Counted from the stretch's first letter, positions 34,935-45,561 are shown. The stretch is DNA of 64,000 bases from Fusobacterium ulcerans (GCF_003019675.1 NZ_CP028105.1:2682282-2746281), one strand, 5' to 3'. Numbers and translations are program-made. The notes: generated by a model from the letters alone, not told the origin.

Positions 34935-35747
34935 TTGGGAAATATTATAAGCGACTATCATGTACATAGTGAGTTTTCAGGAGATTCAACTCAGGATATG
35001 GAAGAAATTATTCAAAAGGCTATTTCTTTAGGGTTGCAGGAGATAGCTCTTACAGATCATTTAGAATATGATATAGAAGGAATGACTGACAGATGGGTAC
35101 TGAAAGTAGATAAATATGTGAAAAGGGTATTGGAGCTGAAGGAAAAATACAAAAAAGAAATAGATGTAAAGTTAGGAGTAGAGGTAGGAGTACAGACTCA
35201 TACAAGGGAATATTTAGAGGGAGTTGTAAGCAGCTATCCTTTTGATTTTGTAATAAATTCCAGTCATGCCATCAACAGAATAGACCTTGCCTTTGGAGAG
35301 ATACAGGAAGGAAAAACAAAAGAAGAAGTACAGGCACTTTATTTTGATAATGTATTAAAAAATGTAGAGCTTTATGATAAATTTAATGTTTATGGACATC
35401 TGGATTTTGTAACAAGATATGGTGGACCTAAATACAGGGGATTAAATTACAAAGAAAACTTTGACAGAATTGATGCAGTTCTTAAAAAACTAATAGAAAA
35501 AGGAAAGGGAATAGAAATAAATACTTCTGGATTTAGATATAAGGAAGATAGATTTTATCCTTGTGCTGATATAGTAAAAAGATATTATGAGCTTGGAGGA
35601 GAAATACTTACTATAGGATCAGATGCCCATGTAAAAGAGTATCTAACTATGGATTTTAAACTGGTATATGACTTTATGGAAAGCATAGATAAAAAATATA
35701 TTACTTCTTTTAAAGGAATGCAGCCAATTTTTAAGAAAATAAAATAA
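34935..35747 (+). CDS. PHP-domain phosphoesterase, HisJ-like
   Basis: A 270-residue PHP enzyme. Metal-binding motifs are DYHVHSEFS at the N-terminus, LTDHLEY (about residue 40), NSSHAIN (about 115) and GSDAHVKEY near the C-terminus. The closest family is histidinol-phosphatase HisJ (TIGR01856-like), although no other histidine genes are near, so the substrate may differ. It starts with TTG at 34935, with GGGAGG six bases upstream and no in-frame ATG nearby. Confidence 0.85.
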   Translation: MGNIISDYHVHSEFSGDSTQDMEEIIQKAISLGLQEIALTDHLEYDIEGMTDRWVLKVDKYVKRVLELKEKYKKEIDVKLGVEVGVQTHTREYLEGVVSSYPFDFVINSSHAINRIDLAFGEIQEGKTKEEVQALYFDNVLKNVELYDKFNVYGHLDFVTRYGGPKYRGLNYKENFDRIDAVLKKLIEKGKGIEINTSGFRYKEDRFYPCADIVKRYYELGGEILTIGSDAHVKEYLTMDFKLVYDFMESIDKKYITSFKGMQPIFKKIK

Positions 35748-35772
35748 TATAGAGAAGGAAGAGGTAAATAAA

Positions 35773-36057
35773 ATGACGTATGAAGTAAGCAAAGAAGTAA
35801 TGAATGAAGTGATAAAAGAATTTGCTAAAACGGCAAAAAAATTAAAAGGAGACTTGGTAGTATTTACATCAAGACTTGAAGATGAATATGTAATAAGAGA
35901 TATCAAAGATTTTGAAAAGCTTAAAATAAAAAATGGCGACATGGTAGAAGCTACTGTCTATGTAGATGATGATGACGAGCTTTTTGAAGAATTTAGATTA
36001 GGAAATGGAAAAGATGATCAGGTAGTAAGAGATAAAGTACTTGATAGAAAAAAATAA
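35773..36057 (+). CDS. Small acidic protein of unknown function
   Basis: A 94-residue protein without signal peptide or membrane segment. N-terminal helix (VSKEVMNEVIKEFAKTAKKLKG) followed by strands and an acidic patch (VDDDDELFEEF). No domain is recognised; the helix is quoted in part: NEVIKEFAKTAKKL. AGAGG precedes the ATG. It follows the PHP gene by 25 bases, so the two are probably co-transcribed. Confidence 0.65.
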   Translation: MTYEVSKEVMNEVIKEFAKTAKKLKGDLVVFTSRLEDEYVIRDIKDFEKLKIKNGDMVEATVYVDDDDELFEEFRLGNGKDDQVVRDKVLDRKK

Positions 36058-36230
36058 TATATTTTTAGCATTTTGATGTCTTTAAATATTAAGAAATATG
36101 TTACCAAAACTTACATATTGAAGAGATTTCAAATAGATAAATTATAAATTCAAGTTGTTTTAAAAACTGTTTGATTTAATAGATAAAAAATGATAGAGTG
36201 TATTAAAAGTCTTTGACGGAGGTAGAAATA

Positions 36231-36626
36231 ATGTATAAAAAAATAGTAACTTTTTTAGCAGCAGGAGCTCTTTTAGTTGGATGCTCTAGTATAGGAACTG
36301 GAAAAAACGATATAAAAAGTATAGAAAAGCAGGAATTTCTATTAACTAATATGTATAAAGATGCAAACATAACTATCGCTTTTGAAGGAGATAGAGTGTA
36401 TGGATTCTCAGGTGTAAACAGATACTTTGGCGGAGCTAAAATAGATGGAGAAAATATAGAAGTTCTTAATGTAGCTTCTACTATGATGGCTGGTCCAGAA
36501 AACAGAATGCAGGCTGAAAGCGGATATATCAAGCTTTTAAATGAAGCAGACAAGATAGAAGTTAAAAATGATAGTATCATATTACTTACTAAAGATAATG
36601 AAAAACTAATATTTGAAAAAAAGTAA
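36231..36626 (+). CDS. META-domain lipoprotein (HslJ-like)
   Basis: A 131-residue lipoprotein with signal MYKKIVTFLAAGALLVGC, the lipobox Cys being at residue 18. The mature part fits the META domain: ITIAFEGDRVYGFSGVNRYFGG, then a strand, then ASTMMAGPENRMQAE and a final LLTKDNEKLIFEK (first quoted in part: FEGDRVYGFSGVNRYFGG). META proteins such as HslJ are envelope proteins of unclear function, linked to stress. GGAGG precedes the ATG at 36231. Confidence 0.85.
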   Translation: MYKKIVTFLAAGALLVGCSSIGTGKNDIKSIEKQEFLLTNMYKDANITIAFEGDRVYGFSGVNRYFGGAKIDGENIEVLNVASTMMAGPENRMQAESGYIKLLNEADKIEVKNDSIILLTKDNEKLIFEKK

Positions 36627-36782
36627 TCAGATAATTTAGTGAAGGTACATAAAAAACTGTAAAATATTTTAGTGTTTTTATATAGAAACAAGCTAAAAAT
36701 TATTTAGACAGAATAAACTTGATATTATTAATGCAACTGTAACTTTATTGTCACAAGATTGGATTAAATTGAATCAGAATTT

Positions 36783-36815
36783 CCCTCTATGCAATTAGAG
36801 GGATTTGAATTTTTT
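36783..36815 (+). terminator. Terminator-like hairpin before the first MATE gene
   Basis: CCCTCTA (36783-36789) pairs with TAGAGGG (36796-36802). The T-run starts eight bases after the stem, so efficiency is uncertain. It may end the META lipoprotein transcript or lie in the MATE leader. Confidence 0.5.
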
Positions 36816-36840
36816 GTAAAAAATATATAAGGAGAGGAAA

Positions 36841-38157
36841 ATGTCTAAAAGTATTAGCTTGGGTAAAGATCCAGTATGGAAACTGTTTTTAAATTTCTCT
36901 ATCCCAGCAGTAACAGGTATGATAGTAACAGCTATGTATTCTATTGTGGATGGGATATTTGTAGGTCGTGGAGTAGGAGCAGATGGACTTGCTGCTTTAA
37001 ATTTGGGGTATCCAATAGTAAATTTTGGAGCTGCTTTAAGTCTGATGTTTGGAATAGGAGGAGCGACCCTTATTTCATTGAATCCGAAAGATAAGGAATT
37101 TTGCAATAGATGTTTTTCATATATAATTGTGCTTAATGTCACAGCATATCTTCTTATACTACTTTTAGTTGTATTTTTTAATGAGAGAATAATAAGGCTT
37201 ATGGGAGCAAATGACAATCTTCTCCCAATGGTAAAAGCATATATGTATCCCTGTACAGCAGCACTTGGATTTTTGATGATATCCAACAGCTTGAATGCTG
37301 TAGTAAGAAACGACAAAGCACCAGCTTATGCTTTTATTTCAATGGTAATAGGAGCTGTTACAAATATATTTCTAGATTGGCTTTTCATAATGAAGTTTGG
37401 TTTTGGAATATTCGGAGCAGCTACAGCCACAGGAATAGGACAGTTATTTTCAATGCTTTTCCTTGTGAGATATTTTATGAAGCCAGGTTCAAGATTCAAG
37501 TTTTCATTTGAAAATCGTATAAAAATGGATGTAATGAAAAAAATAGCAGCTATAGGTTTTCCATCATTTATAATGGAATTTACAGTGGCACTTATAACAA
37601 TTCTCTTCAATATCTCCTTTATGAAATATAGTGGAGAGATGGGAGTTTCAGCTTTTTGTATAGTTGGATATGTATTTTATATATTCAGAATGCTGTACAA
37701 TGGAATGGGACAGGGAATACAGCCGATAGTAAGCTATAATTATGGAGAAAATAAATTAGACAGAGTGGAAGCTACATATAAGATAGGGCATAAAATATCA
37801 TTTGTAATAGCTGTTGTGATACTTATTTGGGTAAACTTCTTTGGAAGCAGCCTTATAAGATTATTCAATGATGACCCTGAACTTATAAAAGCAGCAGGAC
37901 ATGGACTAAGATTGTATGCAAGTGCAATAATCTTTGTAGGAGCTAACTTTATAAATATATCTTTCCTTCAGTCAAAGGATAAATCGAAAGCAGCAAATAT
38001 ACTTTCAGTATTGAGAAGTACAGTATTTGTACTTATAGGGCTTTTGATTCTTCCAAAGTTTCTGGGAGAAAATGGAATATGGCTGGCTTTGCCATTTTCT
38101 GATTTGATGACATTCCTGTCGACTTTAGTATTAAAGAAAAAAACAGATATATTTTAG
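36841..38157 (+). CDS. MATE-family efflux transporter 1
   Basis: A 438-residue protein with about twelve membrane helices in two MatE repeats. The N-terminal SIPAVTGMIVTAMYSIVDGIFVGRGVG is typical (quoted in part: MYSIVDGIFVGRGVG), and GMGQGIQPIVSYNYGENKLDR is the second-repeat signature (part: GQGIQPIVSYNYGE). These proteins export drugs or metabolites in exchange for Na+ or H+; the substrate is unknown. AAGGAGAGG precedes the ATG. A different-subfamily MATE gene follows. Confidence 0.9.
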   Translation: MSKSISLGKDPVWKLFLNFSIPAVTGMIVTAMYSIVDGIFVGRGVGADGLAALNLGYPIVNFGAALSLMFGIGGATLISLNPKDKEFCNRCFSYIIVLNVTAYLLILLLVVFFNERIIRLMGANDNLLPMVKAYMYPCTAALGFLMISNSLNAVVRNDKAPAYAFISMVIGAVTNIFLDWLFIMKFGFGIFGAATATGIGQLFSMLFLVRYFMKPGSRFKFSFENRIKMDVMKKIAAIGFPSFIMEFTVALITILFNISFMKYSGEMGVSAFCIVGYVFYIFRMLYNGMGQGIQPIVSYNYGENKLDRVEATYKIGHKISFVIAVVILIWVNFFGSSLIRLFNDDPELIKAAGHGLRLYASAIIFVGANFINISFLQSKDKSKAANILSVLRSTVFVLIGLLILPKFLGENGIWLALPFSDLMTFLSTLVLKKKTDIF

Positions 38158-38225
38158 AATGAAGAGAACCAGAATAAAATAAATATAATAAAGCAGATTG
38201 AATTAAAAATTAAGTTGTTTTGAAG

Positions 38226-38262
38226 TGAGCCCAAATTGCTGGATGATATTCAGCAACAAGGG
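38226..38262 (+). terminator. Intrinsic terminator after MATE gene 1
   Basis: TGAGCCC (38226-38232) pairs with GGGTTCA (38250-38256) and an inner TTGCTG/CAGCAA stem stacks on it. Six T follow. Confidence 0.85.
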
Positions 38263-38443
38263 TTCATTTTTTATGAATTAAAATCTATATAAAACATTTG
38301 AGAAAATAATTAGTATACAATTTTTCTTAATTTAGTCTAAAGTACTGTAAAAAACAGCATTTAAAATTTTTAATTAAAAGAGTGAAAAAAAACGGGAAAT
38401 GTACTATAATGAAGAGAGAGAATTGTGCGTAGGGGGAGTAGCA

Positions 38444-39790
38444 ATGGATATAAAAAGAGAGTGGAGAAGAAATAAAAAAGTATTTGCAGCAATTATGGCA
38501 ATAGCCCTTCCTGCAATAGCTGACTTATTTGTTCAAACACTGTTGGGATTTTTCGACATGATAATGGTTGGAAAACTGGGGCCAGTGGCAATAAGTTCAG
38601 TAGGAGTAGGGAATGCTCCAGTGCAGGCAGTTATTCCAGTATTCTTTGCAATAAGTATTGGGACGACGGCGATAGTCAGCAGGGCATTTGGATCAGATAA
38701 TAAAAAAGAAGGTAAAAATTCAATGGCACAGAGTATAATACTTTCTGTACCATTTTCTATTATTATAGCAGGTCTGTTGCTAGTATTTGGAGGGAATATA
38801 CTTAGTCTGGTAGGAAGAGCAGATGACATGGATTTAGTAAGAACTACAGAATATTACAGAGCAGTGGTTATGGGATTGCCTTTCCTATGCTTTAATGTGG
38901 TATTTGCAGCTGCTTACAGATCAACAAGTAAGTCTACAATTCCTATGGTAGCTAATCTTATAAGTGTTATTTCCAATGTTATACTTAACTATCTTTTTAT
39001 ATTTACATTGGGATTTGGAGTGCTTGGAGCAGGAATTGCTACTACAATAGCAAGAGGAATAGTAACAGTTATCTATATAGTTTTGACACTATTCACAGAT
39101 AAATTCTGGGTATCTATACCATTCAGTGCTTTAAAATATGATAGAAATATGATAAAAAGAATATTGAAAGTAGGAATACCAGCAGCAATAGAGCAGGGAA
39201 TATTCAGAATAGGAATGCTTATATTTGAAATGATGGTAATATCATTGGGGACGATGGCGTATACTTCACACAAGATAGCTCTTACAGCTGAATCATTTTC
39301 ATTCAATATGGGATTTGGATTTTCAGTTGCAGGAACAGCATTGGTGGGACAGCAGCTTGGAAAAAATTCTCCAAAGAATGCTGAAAGAGATGCAAAGGCA
39401 ACAACTTTGCTGGCACTTTGTGCAATGTCAGCTTTTGGATTGACATTCTTCATACTTCCTGGAACGATAATAGCAATGTTTACTAAGGAGCCTGCTATTA
39501 GAGAGATGGCAACAGGAGCTTTAAGACTGGTGTCAATATGTCAGCCATTCCTTGCAGTATCAATGGTATTGAGTGGTTGTTTGAGAGGAGCTGGAGATAC
39601 TAAGGCAGTTCTTCTTATAACAAGTCTGGGAATGTATCTCATAAGAATACCACTTACATATCTATTCCTATATAAATTAGATACAGGACTGCTGGGAGCA
39701 TGGGTAGTTATGTCAATAGATCTAGGATTTAGAAGTATAGCTTGCTACAGAACATTTAAAAAAGGAAGATGGAGATACTTGAGTGTTTAA
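38444..39790 (+). CDS. MATE-family efflux transporter 2
   Basis: A 448-residue, twelve-helix MATE protein, different in sequence from its neighbour. IALPAIADLFVQTLLGFFDMIMVGKLG (part: LLGFFDMIMVGKLG) and TALVGQQLGKNSPKNAERDA mark the two repeats, as in NorM/DinF-like members; RGAGDTKAVL is also conserved. The start at 38444 is supported by AGGGGGAG upstream. It is separated from the first MATE gene by a terminator, so the two are controlled independently. Confidence 0.9.
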   Translation: MDIKREWRRNKKVFAAIMAIALPAIADLFVQTLLGFFDMIMVGKLGPVAISSVGVGNAPVQAVIPVFFAISIGTTAIVSRAFGSDNKKEGKNSMAQSIILSVPFSIIIAGLLLVFGGNILSLVGRADDMDLVRTTEYYRAVVMGLPFLCFNVVFAAAYRSTSKSTIPMVANLISVISNVILNYLFIFTLGFGVLGAGIATTIARGIVTVIYIVLTLFTDKFWVSIPFSALKYDRNMIKRILKVGIPAAIEQGIFRIGMLIFEMMVISLGTMAYTSHKIALTAESFSFNMGFGFSVAGTALVGQQLGKNSPKNAERDAKATTLLALCAMSAFGLTFFILPGTIIAMFTKEPAIREMATGALRLVSICQPFLAVSMVLSGCLRGAGDTKAVLLITSLGMYLIRIPLTYLFLYKLDTGLLGAWVVMSIDLGFRSIACYRTFKKGRWRYLSV

Positions 39791-39805
39791 TGAATGGAGG
39801 TAGTT

Positions 39806-42469
39806 TTGGCAGAAAAAAAAATAAACTTCAGATATATTGGGTATGGAAATAGTTTTGCAGATGAATATTGGAGAAAAGAGGACAAGGTAGAGAGCAATCT
39901 GTACCTTTTTTCTGATAACAGGATGAAATCTGTATTTGTTAAGAAAATGAAAAGAGATATTTTTTCAAAACAGCCAGAGTTTATGACTATGGATGAGTTT
40001 AAAGAGAGAATATTCATTTCTGATAAAATAGTATTGAAAGAGGCTAAGAGAATCTTAGCCTTTTATAAGTCTATACCACAAGATATAAAAGATGAGCTTA
40101 ATATAAAATCATATTATGACATAATAGATTTTGCAAATAACTTTTTTGCATATTACAGAGAAATGAATATAAACGGCATAGAAAAAATTGAGAATATTCA
40201 TAACTGGCAGGAAAAATATTTCTACTATTTTGACAGAATAAAAGAGTCATTTGATATGCTGTGTCAGAAACATAGCTATATTCCGAATGACTGGCTTGAG
40301 AGTATGGAATATTTTCAGGCAAAGTGGATTCAGAAATACAAAAGAATAATTTTTGTAGATATAATAGAATATCCAGAAATATATAAAAGAATAATAAATA
40401 AACTATTGGAAGAAAAAGATATAGAGATAATACTTCAGCTGGAAAAGGGAGATTTCAATGAAGAGGGACTTAAAATAGAAAAAATAACTTTACCAGAAGT
40501 ATCTCCAAGCAAAATATTTGTATATCAGTCTAAAGATGAACTGGAAGAAAGTATGAGCTTGATTTATCTATTTAAAGGTGAGGGAAAAAGTGGGGACATC
40601 TATTCTCCTGTTCCTGAAAATAATACTTATCATAATGTTTTTCCAAGATATTTTGGAAAATCTCAGGCTGTAACAATGAATGATACTAAATTGTATAAAT
40701 TTTTAAATATTCAGCTGAATATTCTTATGAACATGGAAGAGAAACTTGGAAGAGTTTTTTTGATTTCAGCTTTTAAAGATGCTTTCAATGACAGAGTGTT
40801 CAGAGAGTATTATTCATTAACTGGGGATGATATAGCTGCTCTCAATAATTTTATGAGAGAGGACTATAAATATATTTCATCTAAGATATTAGATAGCCAG
40901 GAATCTCAATGGCTGATTTCTGGAAATTTAGAATTTAGAGATAAGATGGAGAATATATTTTTCGATTTGAATAGTATAATAGAATTGAAAAGTGTAGATG
41001 ATATATATGAATATTTTAAAAAGCAGATAAATCTTGAAAAATTTATAGAAGAAGAGTACGGAAGTGTTTTTGAGAAATTCTTTGAAATATTTGGAATAAT
41101 GAAGAGCAATGAAAGTATGAGTATTCATAGTAGTTTTAATACATATTTCGATGGAAGTCTTGGAAGTTCTCTTTTTAGGCTTGTTATTCAATATATGAAA
41201 GATATAGTTGTAGCTTCAAATGAAAAAGTAGATTTTAAAAGAGCTATTGTAAAAAATATAGAAGCTGCTAGATTTGCCAGAGAAACTAAGTCTTTGGATA
41301 AGGAGAATGAGAAGTTTGTAAAAACTAATTTCTTCATAGATATTACAGGGGATATTCTTCCGGGAAATATAGGGGATAACCTCATATTTACTGAAAAGCA
41401 GAGAAAAGATATGGGAATGGTAAGCAGAGAGGAAAAAAGAGAGATAAAGAAATATAGATTTTTCCAAGCAGTTCTCAGTAACAGTAATGCTGTTATTTTT
41501 ACTAAAAAGAACGAAGATAAAGGAATAGATGTATCACCGTTTTTAGATGAACTATGTATAAAATATGATTTAGAAGTGAGAAGAGTGCCTGTTGATTTAA
41601 ATGGAAGTATAGAAGCTATTAAAAATGCTGTATCCAGTGATGAAAAAGGGTATTCAGAGTTTGAAATGGAACTGTTTCCAAAAGATAATGAGGATTTTAA
41701 AGATGGAAAGCTGAGTATGGGAGCATATGATTACAGTAATTTGAAACAATGCAGACTGAGATTCTATTTTCAGAAAATGAATAATCTGGAATATGCAGTT
41801 TCTCCAGAAGAGAGCGATATAAGCAGCAGATTTTTTGGTATACTTATTCATAAAGTACTGGAAGAGATAGTTAAAGGAATGTGGAAAGAGGTAATTTCAA
41901 AAGGGAATTTTGAAATTGATAACGTCTACATAACTGAAGTACTAAGCAGACATTTCTCATATAACAGGGCAAAAATACCAGTGCATATGGATAATTATTG
42001 CAGTGAGATAATGATACCAATAATAACTGCCAATATAGAAAAGTTTTTCAGCTATATAGAGGCAAAATATCAAAATGTAAAGATAAAGAGATTTCAAGGA
42101 GAAAAGGGAGTATATGAAACAAATCCATTTATAGATGGAGATATTCAGATATTTCTAAGAGGAGTAGCAGATCTGGTAATAGAAAGTGAAATTGGAAACG
42201 AAATCATAGACTACAAGACTGGAGGAGCTAACAAAGAACAGCTGGATTATTACAGCATAATTCTATATGAAGATGAAAAGAAAGCTCAAAAATATATTTT
42301 CAATGTATGGAAAGGAAATATAGAAGTACATGAAGAGATAAAACTTACAAAAGAGGGGTTAAAAGAGGATATAATTGACTTCTTGAAGAGTAGTGAATAT
42401 TCTCTGGCTGAAAAAACAGGAACATGCAGCAGCTGTGAATATATAAAAATATGTGGAAGGGGGAGATAA
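39806..42469 (+). CDS. addB: AddB/RexB-like subunit of the recombination helicase-nuclease
   Basis: An 887-residue protein, partner of the downstream AddA. The C-terminal ~200 residues hold a PD-(D/E)XK nuclease (LIHKVLEEI, GVADLVIE, EIIDYKTGG). An upstream Cys in LKQCRLRFYF and a terminal CSSCEYIKIC form the Fe-S staple typical of AddB. No Walker A motif is seen in the N-terminal part, so it resembles RexB rather than B. subtilis AddB. With AddA it processes double-strand breaks. TTG at 39806 is preferred because GGAGG is five bases upstream; ATG at 39794 has no ribosome site. It lies just after MATE gene 2. Confidence 0.82.
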   Translation: MAEKKINFRYIGYGNSFADEYWRKEDKVESNLYLFSDNRMKSVFVKKMKRDIFSKQPEFMTMDEFKERIFISDKIVLKEAKRILAFYKSIPQDIKDELNIKSYYDIIDFANNFFAYYREMNINGIEKIENIHNWQEKYFYYFDRIKESFDMLCQKHSYIPNDWLESMEYFQAKWIQKYKRIIFVDIIEYPEIYKRIINKLLEEKDIEIILQLEKGDFNEEGLKIEKITLPEVSPSKIFVYQSKDELEESMSLIYLFKGEGKSGDIYSPVPENNTYHNVFPRYFGKSQAVTMNDTKLYKFLNIQLNILMNMEEKLGRVFLISAFKDAFNDRVFREYYSLTGDDIAALNNFMREDYKYISSKILDSQESQWLISGNLEFRDKMENIFFDLNSIIELKSVDDIYEYFKKQINLEKFIEEEYGSVFEKFFEIFGIMKSNESMSIHSSFNTYFDGSLGSSLFRLVIQYMKDIVVASNEKVDFKRAIVKNIEAARFARETKSLDKENEKFVKTNFFIDITGDILPGNIGDNLIFTEKQRKDMGMVSREEKREIKKYRFFQAVLSNSNAVIFTKKNEDKGIDVSPFLDELCIKYDLEVRRVPVDLNGSIEAIKNAVSSDEKGYSEFEMELFPKDNEDFKDGKLSMGAYDYSNLKQCRLRFYFQKMNNLEYAVSPEESDISSRFFGILIHKVLEEIVKGMWKEVISKGNFEIDNVYITEVLSRHFSYNRAKIPVHMDNYCSEIMIPIITANIEKFFSYIEAKYQNVKIKRFQGEKGVYETNPFIDGDIQIFLRGVADLVIESEIGNEIIDYKTGGANKEQLDYYSIILYEDEKKAQKYIFNVWKGNIEVHEEIKLTKEGLKEDIIDFLKSSEYSLAEKTGTCSSCEYIKICGRGR

Positions 42470-42471
42470 TT

Positions 42472-45400
42472 GTGAAAAACAGACTGGTTTTAAAAGCAAG
42501 TGCTGGAACAGGAAAAACTTATCGTCTCTCTCTGGAATATGTAGGGGCATTATGCAGAGGTATAGATTTTAAAGATATACTTGTAATGACTTTTACTAAA
42601 AAGGCAACTGCTGAAATAAAAGAAAGAATACTTAAATTTCTTAAAGAACTGGAAGAAAATACAAAAGATGGAGAAAGTATAAAAGAAAATTTGAAGAAGA
42701 TATATCCAGATATGGAATTTAACCATGAAAAAATATCTTCTATATACAGAGATCTGATTCAAAATAGAGATAAATTAAAAGTATATACTATTGACGCCTT
42801 TACCAATCTGATATTTAAAAAGGCGATAGCTCCATATTTAAAAATATATTCATATGAGATAATTGATGATGATGAAAATAGAAAAATCCTTATAAAAACA
42901 TTTCAGAAGATATTTGATAATAAAGATGATTTCAGAGCTTTTAAAGGTTTTCTGGAGGATAATTCAGAAAAAGATATGGAAAATTATCTTACCCTTATAA
43001 AAAATCTGTTAAATGAAAGATGGAAAGTTATTGTGCTGGGAGAAAAGCTGAAAGAGAAAAGAAATGGAATGTCAGCAGAAAGCAACTGGAAATACATGGA
43101 CAGAATAACTGAGATATTAGAGAGGGTATCTAAAATAAAGGATAAATCTTTGGAGGAGCTTTTTAAAACTTCACTGAAAAAATATCTCTTATGTAAGAAT
43201 GAAGATGAAAAAGAGAGCTTCATACTTGAAAAAAATGGAGATATTCTGGAGAAAGAAGTATGGAATGGAGTAAAAGTAAAATCTAAAAAAGGTGATATAG
43301 ATTCTGAGCTGGAAGATATGAAATATATCTATGGAGAGCTGAGAGACAACCTAGCTAAGACTATGTACAATAACAGCGTCATTCCGTATGAGGAAAAGCT
43401 TCTGTATATTTTAAATAGAATATATGAGGTTTATGATGATATAAAATTCAGAGAGAAAAGATTTACACATTCTGATATCAGCAGCTACACTTTTAAGTAT
43501 ATCAGAGATAAGGAATTGAATTTTATAAATGAAAATGGAGTGACAGATGAATTTTTTGAAATATTAGATGGGAAAATTGATACTATATTCATAGATGAGT
43601 TTCAAGATACAAGTATACTTCAATGGAAAATACTAAAAGATATAATTGATCAGACAAACAATGTAATATGTGTTGGAGATGAAAAGCAGAGTATCTACGG
43701 CTGGCGTGGAGGAGAGAAAAAACTCTTTGAAAATCTGGAAAAAATAATAGATGGAAAAGAGGAGAAGCTTTTTACCTGCTTCAGAAGTGAAAAAAATATA
43801 GTGAGTTTCACAAATATGATATTCTCAAATATTTCTAAAATGTCAGACAGGGAAGAATTTGGAGAAGAACCATGGAATTTCTATGAGGTAAATTCAAAAT
43901 CAGAAGATGTATCAGGTCATATAGAAGTATTGAGAAAAAAATCAGAGGAAGAAGCTACAGTAATAGATCAGATAATAAAAAGAATAAAAGATAATTTCAA
44001 TGGAAATTATAGAGGAATAGGAATATTAGGAAGAACTAATAAAGAGCTGGATATGATAGCAGAAAAGTTATCAGAAGCAGACATTCCATATGTTATAGAT
44101 TCAAATTCCAATATAGTAGATTACAGAGGAATAAATGGACTTTTTTCTTTGATAAATTATCTTGTAAAAAATGATTATCTAGCACTTTTAGATTTTTTCA
44201 GATCGGATTTGATAAATATAAGGGTAAAAGCTCTTAAATATCTGATAAAAAATAGAGAAGATGTAGAAAAATATCTCAATATGGAAGAGGCAGAAATTCT
44301 ATTAGACGGTGTCGATCTTGAAGTATTGGAAATAGTGAGATATATTAAAAAAGAATATCTGGAGAACAATGGAGAAACAAATTTTCTTACTTATGATATT
44401 TTGAAAAAAGCTGGAATAGGTGGAAGATATAACAGTAAAAGCGATATTTCCAATATCTATTCTTTTTATAAAATAATAAAGAGCTATAAATATTTTGAGG
44501 AATTTATAGTTGAATTTGAAGATAAAAGAAACAGTGATAAATTTAAAAAGATGGTATTGGAAGATGATAACAGCGTCAATATTATGACAATACATAAATC
44601 TAAGGGATTGGAATTTGATACTCTGTTCTATTATTACAATCCTTCATCAAGAGGAAGTTCGAGAGGGAATATGAGATTCTTTCTGAAAATGGATAAAGAA
44701 TACAATGAGCCTGAAAGTTTTCTGATTACTCATGACAAATTCAAAAAAGTTATAAAATCTCTAGGAAGAGAGTATGACTATCTGGCTGATATAGAAATCA
44801 AAGAGAAGCATGAAGAGATAAATAACCTCTATGTAGCTCTCACAAGACCTAAAAATAATCTCTATATAGCAGTTGAAAATGATAAGGAAAATCTTTTTTC
44901 TGAAGCTCTTTTTATCAGTGAAGATAAAATAGAAGACGGCGATATTGTACCTAATAAAAGTGAAAAGAAAATATCTAAGGAAAAGAAAAGGGAGTTTGTA
45001 CTTGATTTATCAACTCCAGAGGCTGAATATAATAAGGCAGAAGAAAGCATGGAAAAAGAGAGAGAAAAAATATACTCTCATGCTCTTGGAAATGAGATAA
45101 AAAGAGTAAGAGGAACAACAGTGCATTTCTTCTTGGAAAATATTATACATGGGACTGATGAAGAGGTAGCTTTCTCAAAGGAACTTACTTTTTCAAAATT
45201 TGCTTCTGTCATAGGAGAAAAGGCTATAAAAGAACTTTTGTCAGATGAGAATATAGAATATATTTTGAATAAAAACAGAGAGATTTTTTCTGATAAATGG
45301 GATTTCATATTTCCTGAATATGAAGTATTTACAGAAGATAAGACATTTAGAATAGACAGACTTATGATAAAAATGCCAAATGAGGAAACTAAGGGAACAG

Positions 45401-45543
45401 TCTATATAGTCGACTATAAGACTGGGGAAACTGATGAAGAACAGATTGAGAACTATAAAGTCCTTGTAGAAAAACTATTAGAAGACAAAAAAATGCTGGA
45501 TCAGTTTGAGATAATAACAGAATTTATAGAGTATAAATTGTAA
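42472..45543 (+). CDS. addA: AddA-like ATP-dependent helicase-nuclease
   Basis: A 1023-residue UvrD/RecB-type superfamily 1 helicase. Motifs: ASAGTGKT (Walker A, residues 9-16), MTFTKKATAEIKER (Ia), FIDEFQDTS (Walker B), VGDEKQSIYGWRGGE (III), MTIHKSKGLEFD (V), and YVALTRPKNNLYIA (VI). The C-terminus carries a nuclease motif IVDYKTG. Together with AddB it resects DNA ends for recombination. GTG at 42472 is chosen because GGGGGAG lies just before it; it starts two bases after the addB stop, so the genes are coupled. Confidence 0.88.
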   Translation: MKNRLVLKASAGTGKTYRLSLEYVGALCRGIDFKDILVMTFTKKATAEIKERILKFLKELEENTKDGESIKENLKKIYPDMEFNHEKISSIYRDLIQNRDKLKVYTIDAFTNLIFKKAIAPYLKIYSYEIIDDDENRKILIKTFQKIFDNKDDFRAFKGFLEDNSEKDMENYLTLIKNLLNERWKVIVLGEKLKEKRNGMSAESNWKYMDRITEILERVSKIKDKSLEELFKTSLKKYLLCKNEDEKESFILEKNGDILEKEVWNGVKVKSKKGDIDSELEDMKYIYGELRDNLAKTMYNNSVIPYEEKLLYILNRIYEVYDDIKFREKRFTHSDISSYTFKYIRDKELNFINENGVTDEFFEILDGKIDTIFIDEFQDTSILQWKILKDIIDQTNNVICVGDEKQSIYGWRGGEKKLFENLEKIIDGKEEKLFTCFRSEKNIVSFTNMIFSNISKMSDREEFGEEPWNFYEVNSKSEDVSGHIEVLRKKSEEEATVIDQIIKRIKDNFNGNYRGIGILGRTNKELDMIAEKLSEADIPYVIDSNSNIVDYRGINGLFSLINYLVKNDYLALLDFFRSDLINIRVKALKYLIKNREDVEKYLNMEEAEILLDGVDLEVLEIVRYIKKEYLENNGETNFLTYDILKKAGIGGRYNSKSDISNIYSFYKIIKSYKYFEEFIVEFEDKRNSDKFKKMVLEDDNSVNIMTIHKSKGLEFDTLFYYYNPSSRGSSRGNMRFFLKMDKEYNEPESFLITHDKFKKVIKSLGREYDYLADIEIKEKHEEINNLYVALTRPKNNLYIAVENDKENLFSEALFISEDKIEDGDIVPNKSEKKISKEKKREFVLDLSTPEAEYNKAEESMEKEREKIYSHALGNEIKRVRGTTVHFFLENIIHGTDEEVAFSKELTFSKFASVIGEKAIKELLSDENIEYILNKNREIFSDKWDFIFPEYEVFTEDKTFRIDRLMIKMPNEETKGTVYIVDYKTGETDEEQIENYKVLVEKLLEDKKMLDQFEIITEFIEYKL

Positions 45544-45561
45544 TAAAAAGGGAGCTGCAAT

